From the NCBI GenBank assembly GCA_946902875.1, contig OX336348.1, positions 15,711,741 to 15,775,740 of the forward strand: 64,000 bases of DNA, in the 5' to 3' direction. The notes beneath the pieces were generated by a model that saw only the letters and a program-made list of their open reading frames with translations, was not told the origin of the DNA and made no database searches. The DNA is from Nematopogon swammerdamellus (taxonomy: Eukaryota > Arthropoda > Insecta > Lepidoptera > Adelidae). The translations under genes and the position numbers were made by a program. Positions 1 to 9,354 of the stretch are shown here, one piece after another (the first letter of the stretch is position 1; the number at the start of each line of letters is the position of its first letter).

Positions 1-126
1 AGCGTAGGATAGGATAGGATAGGATAGGATAGGATAGGATAGGATAGGATAGGATAGGATAGGATAGGATAGGATAGGATAGGATAGGATAGGATAGGAT
101 AGGATAGGATAGGATAGGATAGGATA
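1..126. repeat. Pentanucleotide (GGATA)n tract
   Basis: The window opens inside a perfect 5-bp repeat (AGGAT per unit) that ends at an imperfect unit near 126, just before the 68-bp satellite. The first bases (AGCGTAGGAT) match the boundary between the CGTAG and GATAG blocks at 23534 in the second copy. The tract therefore probably continues to the left of the window as the same compound array. It is not the insect telomere repeat TTAGG. Confidence 0.95.
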
Positions 127-130
127 GAAT

Positions 131-1570
131 AGGATAAAGTCTTCGAGAAGGTTTATCGTCTTCTTGAACGCAGCTCGGCCTTCGGCCTCGCCCATAGTTA
201 CTTACTGTCTTCGAGAAGGTTATTTGTCTACCTGAACGCAGCTCGGCTTTTGGCCTCGCCCATAGTTACTTACTGCCTTCGAGAAGGTTTATCGACTTCC
301 TGAACGCAGCTCGGCCTTCGGCCTCGCTCATAGTTACTTACTGTCTTCGAGCAGGTTTATCGTCTTCCTGAACGCAGCTCGGCCTTCGGCCTCGCCCATA
401 GTTACTTACTGTCTTCGAGAAGGTTATTTGTCTACCTGAACGCAGCTCGGCATTTGGCCTCGCCCATAGTTACTTACTGCCTTCGAGAAGGTTTATCGAC
501 TTCCTGAACGCAGCTCGGCCTTCGGCCTCGCCCATAGTTACTTACTGTCTTCAAGAAGGTTTATCGTCTACTTGAACGCAGCTCGGCCTTCGGCCTCACC
601 CATAGTTACTTACTGTCTTCGATAAGGTTATTTGTCTACCTGAACGTAGCTCGGCCTTCGGCCTAGCCCATAGTTACTTACTCTCTTCGAGCAGGTTTAT
701 CGTCTTCCTGAACGCAGCTCGGCCTTCGGCCTCGCCCATAGTTACTTACTGTCTTCGAGAAGGTTATTCGTCTTCCTGAACGCAGCTCGGCCTTCGGCCT
801 CGACCATAGTTAATTACTGTCTTCGAGAAGGTTTATCGACTTCCTGAACGCAGCTCGGCCTTCGGCCTCGCCCATAGTTACTTACTGTCTTCGAGAAGGT
901 TTATCGTATTATTGAACGCAGCTCGGCCTTCGGCCTCGCCCATAGTTACTTACTCTCTTCGAGAAGGTTTATCGTCTTCCTGAACGCAGCTCGGCCTTCG
1001 GCCTCACCCATAGTTACTTACTGTCTTCGAGAAGGTTTATCGTCTTCCTGAACGCAGCTCGGCCTTCGGCCTCGCCCATAGTTACTTACTGTCTTCGAGA
1101 AGGTTTATAGTCTTCTTGAACGCAGCTCGGCCTTCGGCCTCGCCCATGGTTACTTACTGTCTTCGAGAAGGTTTATCGTCTTCCTGAACGCAGCTCGGCC
1201 TTCGACCTCGCCCATAGTTACTTACTGTCTTCGAGAACGTTTGTCGTCTTCTTGAACGCAGCTCGGCCTTCGGCCTCGCCCATAGTTACTTACTGTCTTC
1301 GAGAAGGTTTATCGTCTTCTTGAACGCAGCTCGGCCTTCGGCCTCGCCCATGGTTACTTACTGTCTTCGAGAAGGTTTATCGTCTTCCTGAACGCAGCTC
1401 GGCCTTCGGCCTCGCCCACAGTTACTTACTCTCTTCGAGAAGGTTATTCGTCTTCCTGAACGCAGCTCGGCCTTCGGCCTCACCCATAGTTACTTACTGT
1501 CTTCGAGAAGGTTTATGGTATTCTTAACCGCAGCTCGGCCTTCGGCCTCGCCCTCAGTTACTTACTTATT
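131..1570. repeat. 68-bp satellite array, about 21 units (copy 1)
   Basis: The array is head-to-tail copies of a 68-bp unit running from GTCTTCGAGAAGGTTTATCG through GAACGCAGCTCGGCCTTCGG to CATAGTTACTTACT. Every unit holds a short GC-rich inverted repeat (GGCCTTCGGCC) that could fold into a hairpin. Units differ by scattered substitutions, for example TATTTGTCTACC for TATCGTCTTCC, and the final units decay before 1570. No coding frame is conserved. The same units recur in the same order at 23645-25088. Confidence 0.95.
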
Positions 1571-1612
1571 CGAGGAGTTTTATTTATGTAATATTACTAA
1601 AAATAATGAAAT

Positions 1613-2622
1613 AAAAAATAAAGTTTAAAAAACTGTAACCCGACTATGGAAAAAAGGAACTATTATTAAAAAAACTAAAAAAGTTTCAAAACCTTTACCA
1701 TAAATAAAATAAACTAAAAAGTAAGAAACAAGACATTTGGGAGCCATGGCAGTGCTTCCTTCGGACGTTGCTATCATCGTCTTATTGGGTAAGAGCAGTC
1801 TTTTGATTTTCCTGTTTATTTAGTTTTATTGAAGTCTTCTGGCAGTTTCACATTAATAACGTTATAATTAAATTGAAATGCCGTAGTCGTGCGTTGTCAG
1901 CTATAAAAAAAATTATCTACTTAACTTTAAATATACGAAAATACTTTTCTTTAAGTTTCCGTATCCCGTACGGATTATATTTAATATTATATTTAAGCCT
2001 ACTCCGTCTGTCTGTCTGTCCGTCCGTCTGTCCGTCCTACTGCTGTATCTTTGGAACCGTAATAGGTAGACAGTTGAAATTTTTACAGAATTATGTGTTA
2101 TTTATCTACTACTACTGAGTAACTCTAATGAATAAATGAAAGGTTATAGGATTATATTATTGTGGCCGATTGCTGTTGTATGAGTCGAGGCAAAATATTA
2201 TCTTTACCTCCCTCCCTCATTCCCTCTTCCCCTCCATCACTCCCTCACTCCCTCACTCCCTCTCTTCCCCTTCCTCAGCATGATCGCAAAATTAACAACG
2301 AGATGCCGTCAATCAAGCATAATTTTTTTTATAGCTGACAACGCACGACTACGGCATTTCAATTTAATTATAACGTTATTAATGTGAAACTGCCAGAAGA
2401 CTTCAATAAAACTAAATAAACAGGAAAATCAAAAGACTGCTCTTACCCAATAAGACGATGATAGCAACGTCCGAAGGAAGCACTGCCATGGCTCCCAAAT
2501 GTCTTGTTTCTTACTTTTTAGTTTATTTTATTTATGGTAAAGGTTTTGAAACTTTTTTAGTTTTTTTAATAATAGTTCCTTTTTTCCATAGTCGGGTTAC
2601 AGTTTTTTAAACTTTATTTTTT
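1613..2622. mobile_element. Foldback element with 304-bp inverted arms (copy 1)
   Basis: The left arm (1613-1916) and right arm (2319-2622) are inverted repeats that look identical by eye, around a 402-bp core. The outer end reads ATAAAGTTTAAAAAACTGTA and the arms contain GGGAGCCATGGCAGTGCTTC. The core holds an inverted fragment of a common lepidopteran repeat (CCGTATCCCGTACGG, then a GTCTGTCTGTCC run) and a C-rich pyrimidine tract. No transposase is present, so this is a non-autonomous foldback/MITE-type unit. The right end lies in a T-run, which in this copy is followed directly by a LINE. Target duplications cannot be defined because of the A/T runs at both ends. Confidence 0.85.
2205..2278. 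repeat. C-rich polypyrimidine tract in the foldback core
   Basis: About 70 bases are almost all C and T, with CTCCCTCACTCCCTC repeats. Such mirror-like homopyrimidine DNA can form triplex structures. It recurs at 25713-25786. Confidence 0.7.
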
Positions 2623-3125
2623 TTAATTTTCTGGTTTTGTGCACCTAGAGCGGCGGAGCCAGCCGAATTGGACGAGCCGGCAATATGGGTAGGTGCGAAG
2701 GTGTCAGCACACGTCGCGTCCCATACTAAAGCCTTTCCCCGGCTCCATGGGACTAAGGTCATGCCGTCAGGCCTCTTTCCGTCGTCCCGACATAGGCCTG
2801 GTGGTTCCAGCAGACTGGGAAAGTCCGCTGTGGCAAGGGCCCTCTTTATAAGCAGATTGATGTTGCTATGTCGAGACCGACGACCGGCACTGCGCTGGCA
2901 TGCTAGTCCATGGTGGCCGAACGGGTCGACGTCAGTACCACAAACACAGACGTGTGGTTGGCACACCTTCGCACCCACTCGTAGAGCAACGGATATTCTT
3001 ACTGTGTGGTTATCTAAAAGTGTTCCCATATGAGGGGAGGGGTACGCGTGTAACCAAGCCCCCGCCTCTCTCTCCGAAGATGCCAGGACCCGGGCGCGAT
3101 CGGTTCCCGATGAAGCTTGAAGCAT
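2607..3125 (-). pseudogene. RLE-LINE C-terminal restriction-like endonuclease
   Basis: The frame contains a Cys/His motif (CVCGTDVDPFGHHGLAC) and then the endonuclease signature KRPDG, LVPWSRGKALVWDATC, which has the PD...D arrangement of PD-(D/E)XK nucleases. In active relatives this domain nicks the target to prime reverse transcription. About 170 residues remain, and the frame runs out into the T-run and foldback arm at 2607-2622, so the last residues are not LINE sequence. The lower-case link to the RT is out of frame. The domain call is good; activity is unlikely. Confidence 0.75.
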
Positions 3126-3170
3126 TTCCGCATGTATGATTTTTATTCTTGGCAGATCCCAGCCTTTCTG

Positions 3171-4290
3171 TTAACCAGGGAATATAGGGGGAATCTCTCC
3201 GGGACATTGCGCCTTCCAACGCTCCGTGGCTCCACTCAAGTGACTGACCTCAAACTCACAAAGTGAGGGTTTAAGTATATTTGCTATGAGGTTAAGTCCG
3301 CTATGAGCGGAGCCCAGGAACGCTGGAAGGGCGACATCCTCTACCAATCGAATTCCGATCCCTCCGTATTTCACAGGAAGGGTGGCCTGCCTCCAAGATG
3401 GTGGTTCTAGACTCACATTTAAAATTTGTTGCATACAGCTTTTAATAGTATTATCCATAGCCCGCATACTCTCTTCGTGCCGCCACATAGGGCTACAACG
3501 AAGGAAGTATGTGAGTCTTGGGATACAGAAACAATGGCGGAGCAGAAAGAGGGCAACATGTTTGGTGATATAATTTAGGCGACCAGAGAACAGTTCCAGT
3601 TTGTCCTTCTTATCCTGAATGAGCAGCGGGATCGACTCATCGGTCAGTGGCGCTCCGAGTAAGAATAAGTTTTCCCTTGATAAAATCTTTATGTCAGGAA
3701 TTTTAGCATTGAACTCACTGAGAACCTGATCTTTCTCCACTTCCGCAAATCCGGCTGAGAAATATATTTGGCACTTTGAGAAATTTAGATTTAAACCAAC
3801 TTTAGCGAAATTTTGTAAGATGTTATCTAAATCATTCAAAAGAGTGTCCTTATTACCCGATAATACCCCATCATCTAAATACCATATGTTTAATTCCGAA
3901 TTTATTTGCTTTATTGCGTCCAAAATGCCCAAGCTGAAGACGGGTGGACCCAGCGGATCGCCCTGTTGACAGCCGACCGATGACTCGATCACGCTGTTTT
4001 TGTATAAAAGTTTGGATGGGCTTGAGTAGCACTGAGCTAAATATTTTTAGGCCTCCGGTATGTGTTCCCTTACCGCCCCGAGCATTGAGTCCCGTTCTAT
4101 ACTATTGAAAGCGTTGCTTACGTCAAGCTTAACCAGGACGATCGGGTCCTTCTTCGTGTCCAGGTAGGAGCGGGCGGCGTGGACGGCCACCTCGCACCCG
4201 CCTCTCGTGCCAAATCCGAGCTGAATTGGTTGGAAGAGCTTCTGTAATTTTAAATTAATTTTTTTACAAATAATTTTTGAGGTGATCCGC
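3171..4290 (-). pseudogene. RLE-LINE reverse transcriptase core, frameshifted
   Basis: Motif A (KLDVSNAFNSIERD) is readable at about 4095-4140 in a frame that hits a stop near 4050. From 3992 downwards another frame gives motif B (CQQGDPLGPPVFSLG) and motif C (WYLDDG), so all three catalytic aspartates of the RT palm are visible. A thumb/connection region follows (GGIGIRLVEDVALPAFLGSA). The enzyme would copy LINE RNA at a nicked chromosomal target. The protein is broken by at least two frame changes and cannot be made as one chain. It continues towards the endonuclease at 2607-3125 in a further frame. The RT assignment is firm; the clade is not. Confidence 0.8.
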
Positions 4291-5466
4291 CTAAAAGTAG
4301 AGCCTATAGCAATAGGTCGAATACCACCTTCTTTTTTTTTTCAACGCACATAGATATGCTCCATAGATGAATGGGAGGAACTCAGAAACCACACTTCCTT
4401 GTAACATGAAATTACAGATTTTGATTATAGATCTAATTAAATTCTGCCCAGCATCCCCATTGTTCGATCCTGTTAGGTCCTTCAGATGCGTCGGAGAGAG
4501 ACCATCCATACCCGCGGCGGAGCCATTTGGGAAGGAAGACAATGCGTCCAATATGTCTCTTTTATCCGCACTCAATTGGTCCTCTGTAACTGAGCTCGCG
4601 TCCGGGATGTTGAGTTGGCGAGAAGGTCGAGGGTGCTTGGAACGAAGAGCATCGAGGGTAGCAACATCATCGGCGGCGACCGTATCTTCTGATGTCAGCA
4701 GACGGACTGCGCCCCTCACGTCTCCATCGAACACTTTGCTTTCTTCCTTTTTCCAAAAGGAACCAGCATGTTGAACATTGGGAAGATTTTCCAATTTGGA
4801 ATTTTCGTAGTGAGAAATGTTGTCTTTGATCTTACAGGCCAAACTTCTCCGATCATTTCCATCTACGTGCAGTACTTTAAAAGGAAACCTAAAGAGCTCT
4901 TTCCAGGACTTCAATGAATTATTGTCGACGCAAGCGTCGATTATTTCCGATAGCTTTCTGGCCACAGCAGTCCGAGCAGCTCGAGGAATTCTCCGAAGTA
5001 AAGGAACGTTTTCTCTCAAAAATTGTATCTCCTCCGCAAAGCACTGGGCCGAAGAGTTCAGATTCTCGTTCAGCAGTACTGGCCCAGATTTGGCAGGCGT
5101 AGCCCCACTTTGATCTGGCTGAGTGGATGGTGTCAGCGCTTGTGGGCTCGGATGGCAGCGAGCGGTATGGATGTTCAGGCCCCTAGTACCTTTGAAAAAT
5201 TTCGGAATCTTGCAGATTTGGCAACGGATGTGGTTTGTGTTGCTGGTGGAATCATGGTGTCCATGGTTGTTGATTGCTGCTGTACTGATTGTGGCACAGA
5301 TGTTTAATGGTTGTTGAGTAGCGAAATCTGCACAGCCCGAAATAGAAGCGGTTACATTACCGACTCTGATATCAACGCCTGCGCTCATGGAAATGAAGAT
5401 ATTCAATGTTATACTAAAAACTGCACCATTTTTATGACGAAAGCCTGCACTGTTAATGTTTAGCAA
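4291..5466 (-). pseudogene. RLE-LINE ORF, N-terminal part (zinc finger and pre-RT)
   Basis: This frame of about 390 residues carries one C2H2-like finger near residue 80 (CQICKIPKFF, then a HTARCH end). That is the DNA-binding finger type that RLE LINEs place before the RT and use for target recognition. The middle is a pre-RT region, and the distal part (FPNGSAAGMDGLSPTHLKDL) matches the conserved start of the RT palm. The frame then ends in KKKRRW before the stop near 4291, and homology continues in another frame below 4290, so a frameshift separates this part from the catalytic core. The first residues around 5466 need not be the true start; nothing upstream resembles a promoter. It is a decayed LINE ORF, not a host gene. 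Confidence 0.75.
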
Positions 5467-5470
5467 TCTA

Positions 5471-6054
5471 GAAATATTATTATTTACTATTTTATAAATT
5501 TGAGATAAAAATTTTTGTTGTGACAGACTTGACTTGAAGGTGTTTTTTTTTTGTTTTTTGGAAATCGGTTTAATATTTTTTAAAACAGTTTTTATTTCAT
5601 TCTTTTTAGTAATATTACATAAAAAAGAATAATCGAAATCGAATAATCGAAATCGATTGAAGTGGTACAGAATTATTCGCCATATGTGTCAGACTGCAAA
5701 TTGCTGAATAAGTCCACATAACAAAAGTTTTGCTGAAGGTAACCACACACCATACTAATTTAACAAACTGATGAAATTGCCGAAAACGACCACATCACAA
5801 GTTTTGCTTAAGGTAACCACACACCATAGTATTATGCTGATTTTTCGAAAACCACTGAACCAATTTCGATAAAATTGAAATGAGACCACCTCGGAAGTAT
5901 GACCTAACTAACAATAAAAGAATTTTGTAAATCGGCCCTCAATTGACGGAGAAATCGCGTAACAAACATACAAAAAAAAAATTAAAAAAAAATAAAAAAA
6001 AAATAAAACATACAGACGAATTGAGAACCTCCTCCTTTTTTGGAAGTCGGTTAA
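5471..6054. other. A/T-rich repeat debris, no gene
   Basis: This is A-rich and T-rich sequence with short duplications: AATCGAAATCGA, and AAGTTTTGCTGAAGGTAACC occurring twice near 5720 and 5800. It ends with a common lepidopteran repeat end (AATTGAGAACCTCCTCC, GGAAGTCGGTTAAG) at about 6020-6053. No ORF is worth calling. Confidence 0.6.
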
Positions 6055-6507
6055 GAAATCATTGCAAATTTAGCAGAAATAAGGTGTAAATTGTTATTTT
6101 TTCTTAAACATAATCTTAATTACACATAGTAGACCTAATGCATAATTAATTGGCATACGCCCGGAACCCTTTTGGGGATATCCCCATTAGGAATTTTGCA
6201 AAGAGACTTTTCATAAAAATAACGGTCATTAAAATATTACTTCCTACTTTACGGAAACCTATCGAGGTATGCTCATTCATTCGTGGAGTTCACTTAATTA
6301 AATAAATCGCTCTATAATACCAACAAGAAACCTCAAGACTGCTGAACTCTCCTGAAAATTCTACTGAAAACTGTTGCAAACTCTGCTGAAAATCAAAGAA
6401 GGAAGACGTACAGTTCATATCTTGTTTACTGGCTTTAGAATTCAACACCATAAACATGTTTTCGGTCCAGTTTAATGTAGCCGGCACGACCAAAGTCTAG
6501 TTTTTAA
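6055..6507. repeat. Duplicated block X (copy 1)
   Basis: This 453-bp block recurs nearly unchanged at 32053-32505. It contains GGGGATATCCCC and ends with a short piece of the local SINE (TTTAATGTAGCCGGCACGAC). In this copy it sits left of unit Y. In the second copy it joins directly to the SINE block that here lies right of Y. That switch shows Y is a separable unit. Confidence 0.8.
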
Positions 6508-6675
6508 ACGGTTTTATTTAGCTTGACTCCGTATATTTGTTTGTTTGTTACTATCTTTGTTTCAAATCTTGCGACAACTTTTTCAACTACTTCTACTGAA
6601 CCGATTTTTATGAAACTTTGCACACACATTGAGTTCTCGTGACAATACAATATTATGATAATTTCAACTTGGTAA

Positions 6676-7956
6676 CGAGGGTCTGATGATGGAGTCAGGA
6701 GGAGGACAGTGGAACTCTTCAACCGTTACTAGTAACCCCCTCGAGTTTGGGCTCATATGGTTGGTTTGGACGAGTGTTCCATACTTCTACCAATACACTT
6801 GGTGACGAGGGTCTGATGATGGAGTCAGGAGGTGGACAGTGGAACTCTTCAACCGTTACTAGTAACCACCTCGAGTTTGGACTCATATGGTTGGTTTGGA
6901 AGAGTGTCCCATACTTCTACCAATACACTTGGTGACGAGGGTCTGATGATGGAGTCAGGAGGTGTACAGTGGAAATCTTCAACCGTTACTAGTAACCCCC
7001 TCGAGTTTGGGCTCATTTGGTTGGTTTGGACGAGTGTCCCATACTTCTACCAATACACTTGGTGACGAGAGTCTGATGATGGAGTCAGGAGGTGTACAGT
7101 GGAACTCTTCAACCGTTACTAGTAACCCCGTCGAGTTTGGGCTCATTTTGTAGGTTTGGACGAGTGTCCCATAGTTCTACCAATATACTTGGGGACGAGG
7201 GTCTGATGATGAAGTCAGGAGGTGTACAGTGGAACTCTTCAAGCGTTACTAGTAACCCCCTCAAGTTTGGGCTCATTTGGTTGGTTTGGACGAGTGTCCC
7301 ATACTTCTACCAATACACTTGGTGACGAGGGTCTGATGATGGAATCAGGAGGTGTACAGTGGAACTCTTAAACCGTTACTAGTAACCCCCTCGAGTATGG
7401 GCTCATTTGGTTTGTTTGAACGAGTGTCCTATACTTCTATCAATACACTCGGTGACGAGGGTCTGATGTTGGAGTCAGGAGGTGGACAGTCGAACTCTTC
7501 AACCGTTACTAGTAACCCCCTCGAGTTTGATCTCATTTGGTTAGTTTGGACGAGTGTTCCGTACTTCTACCAATACACATGGTGACGAGGGTCTGATGAT
7601 GGAGTCAGGAGGTGTACAGTGGAACTCTTCAACCGTTACTATTAACCCCCTCGAGTTTGGGCTCATTTGGTTGGTTTGGACGAGTGTCCCATACTTCTAC
7701 CAATACACTTGGTGACGAGGGTCTGATGATGGAGTCAGGAGGTGTACAGCGGAACTCTTCAACCGTTACTAGTAACCCCCTCGAGTTTGGGCTCATAGGG
7801 TTGGTTTGGACGAGTGTCCCTTACTTTTACCAATACACTTGGTGACGAGGGTCTGATGATGGAGTCAGGAGGTGTACAGTGGAACTCTTCAACCGTTACT
7901 AGTAACCCCCTCGAGTTTGGGCTCATTTGGTTTGTTTGGACGAGTGTCCCATACTT
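6676..7956. repeat. 130-bp minisatellite, 10 units (copy 1)
   Basis: Units start with GACGAGGGTCTGATGATGGA at 6676, 6804, 6934, 7064, 7194, 7324, 7454, 7584, 7714 and 7844. Each contains CTCGAGTTTGGGCTCATTTG and TGTCCCATACTTCTACCAAT. Because 130 is not a multiple of three, overlapping open frames appear in rotation. They are a by-product of the repeat and not protein-coding. The last unit is cut short at the helicase fragment. Confidence 0.95.
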
Positions 7957-8264
7957 GTCGAACGCAAAAGTATGAAACAGACATACCATCTGTTCAAATT
8001 GATTTTGAAAGAGACGGCGGACACCTTATCCATCCTAAAGCCATACAGTTTCCAGCAAAGTTTAATTATGGAACAGCTGAGAGACGGATGTTACCAATAA
8101 TTTTGTCATGGGCCTCCACTGTCCATAAAATGCAGGGCAGTACTGTTGACCGTGCTGTCGTGTATTTGGGCTCCAGACTATTTGAGGAGGGTCAAGCGTA
8201 TGTTGCATTGAGTCGCGTAAAGTCTTTAGAAGGGTTATGTATTGAGGAGCTTGATTGTGAGTAA
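7957..8264 (+). pseudogene. Pif1/Helitron-type helicase, C-terminal fragment (copy 1)
   Basis: About 100 residues match the C-terminal end of Pif1-family helicases, which unwind DNA 5' to 3' and are fused to the Rep nuclease in Helitron transposons. Motif V is seen as [15 protein letters not shown] and motif VI, with the arginine finger, as [16 protein letters not shown]. The chain then ends normally at a stop (8262-8264). Everything upstream, including the Walker A and B motifs, is missing, and the frame enters directly from the last minisatellite unit. It cannot be an active helicase. A second copy at 28122-28429 has a few substitutions. It could come from a Helitron or from a captured host PIF1; the context favours a transposon. 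Confidence 0.8.
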
Positions 8265-8373
8265 TTGACAGGTAAGAAACCGAGTAACAAAGATGCAATG
8301 AGAGAGTTGGAAAGGATAACGAGTTTACGTAATGAATGATACGAGCCAAAAATCAAACTAAAAACGAGTAAAT

Positions 8374-8920
8374 AAAAAAATTGGTAAAAAAACTTTTAAG
8401 TTAAACGGTTTTATTAAAAATAAAAAACTAGAAAAAAACAGCTGTACAAAAAACTAGAAAATAATAAGGACTCAAGCCTGGGTCTTCTTAAGATTTTACG
8501 TCTGGGTAAGAAATCGTGCAATACTAGCGTGCTGTCTTCTCATGTCGGATGCCAAAGGGCACATTGTGTCGCTGCGTCAGCGGAATAAGTAATAAATTGA
8601 GACTTTTAACAGACTAATATAAAAACGTGGGGCGTATAATATTCGTAATAAATAACATGCGCCCCACGTTTTTATATTAGTCTGTTAAAAGTCTTAATTT
8701 ATTACTTATTCCGCTGACGCAGCGACACAATGTGCCCTTTGGCATCCGACATGAGAAGACAGCACGCTAGTATTGCACGATTTCTTACCCAGACGTAAAA
8801 TCTTAAGAAGACCCAGGCTTGTGTCCTTATTATTTTCTAGTTTTTTGTACAGCTGTTTTTTTCTAGTTTTTTATTTTTAATAAAACCGTTTAACTTAAAA
8901 GTTTTTTTACCAATTTTTTT
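8374..8920. repeat. Large palindrome, arms 261 bp, 25-bp spacer (copy 1)
   Basis: The left arm is 8374-8634, the spacer 8635-8659 and the right arm 8660-8920. The inner stem reads AACGTGGGGCG / CGCCCCACGTT and the outer ends run into AAAAAAATTGG / CCAATTTTTTT. The arms differ from each other at only a few bases, for example GGACTCAAG against GGACACAAG. The arms share variants that the palindrome at 28540-29087 lacks. The sequence could extrude as a cruciform or form a long RNA hairpin. Confidence 0.9.
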
Positions 8921-9354
8921 TTAATGGTAACTGACACGGTTGACTTCATCACCTACAACATCCGGTAATGTCAGCCCATAACACCGGGTGAACTCGGTGC
9001 CATGTCAGTGCTTCCCTTCATTTCATGTCGGCTATACTGAACTGGACGGAAAACACGAACTATGTACATAGCCGTTTCGACCGACGTTTCATTCAGTGTG
9101 TTGGTATCAACCCGGGCGGGATAAACCGTACCACCTAGTAACGTAAGAAGGAAAGGGACTTACAGTTTTACGTGGAATCCGAACCACGGTCAGCCTCCAA
9201 CGGTCGAGTGATCACCTATCCAAGCACTGACCGCGCCTGACCGCACGACTGAACAACCGAGGCTGACGAATTTCCTTACCCCTTAGTCGACTTTTACGAC
9301 ATGCGACGGGAAGAGATGAAGTGGGGCTATTCTTTTTAAGTACCGGCTCCACAC
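8921..9354 (-). mobile_element. SINE with 5S rRNA-like module (copy 1)
   Basis: On the minus strand it starts near 9354 (GTGTGGAGCCGGTACTTAAA), passes through AGAATAGCCCCAC and GTCGTAAAAG, and ends with AACCGTGTCAGTTACCATTA and an A-run at 8921. Between 9245 and 9203 it reads GGTCAGTGCTTGGATAGGTG, which closely resembles the 3' internal promoter region of 5S rRNA. A B-box-like GGTTCGGATTCC lies at 9174-9185. This suggests a pol III-transcribed SINE of the 5S-derived kind. The 3' half is shared with the SINEs at 10876, 13244 and 54300. Confidence 0.7.

Larger units (their letters stand above)
2623..5470 (-). mobile_element. RLE-type non-LTR retrotransposon, degenerate (minus strand)
   Basis: Read on the minus strand, the order is an N-terminal C2H2 zinc finger, a reverse transcriptase, then a C-terminal cysteine motif with a restriction-like endonuclease. 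This is the layout of the R2/R4/NeSL/Utopia-type LINEs with one long ORF. The frame is broken at least twice. It lies exactly at the T-run that ends the foldback element, where the second copy of the region has no LINE. The exact clade and the insertion target are not resolved. Confidence 0.8.
6508..8920. mobile_element. Composite mobile unit Y (copy 1): minisatellite, Pif1 tail, palindrome
   Basis: Y starts TAAACGGTTTTATTTAGC, runs through ten 130-bp tandem units and a Pif1-type helicase fragment, and ends with a 547-bp palindrome. The terminal motif TTAAACGGTTTTATT also occurs inside the palindrome arms. Y occurs again at 26131-29087 next to different neighbours: here it lies between block X and the SINE, there between the foldback element and other repeats. 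At 32498-32510 X joins the SINE across a plain T-run without Y, which serves as an empty site. The helicase remnant suggests a Helitron-related origin, but clear TC/CTRR ends are not visible. Confidence 0.65.

Noticed and set aside
1..126. Telomere repeat
   Set aside because: The period is GGATA (TAGGA), not TTAGG, and the array is interstitial and flanked by a different satellite.
131..1570. CRISPR array
   Set aside because: The whole 68-bp unit repeats with no unique spacers, and the context is eukaryotic.
6676..7956. Repeat protein of 77-residue units
   Set aside because: The DNA period is 130 bp, so the frame rotates at each unit and every frame hits a stop. No single frame spans the array.
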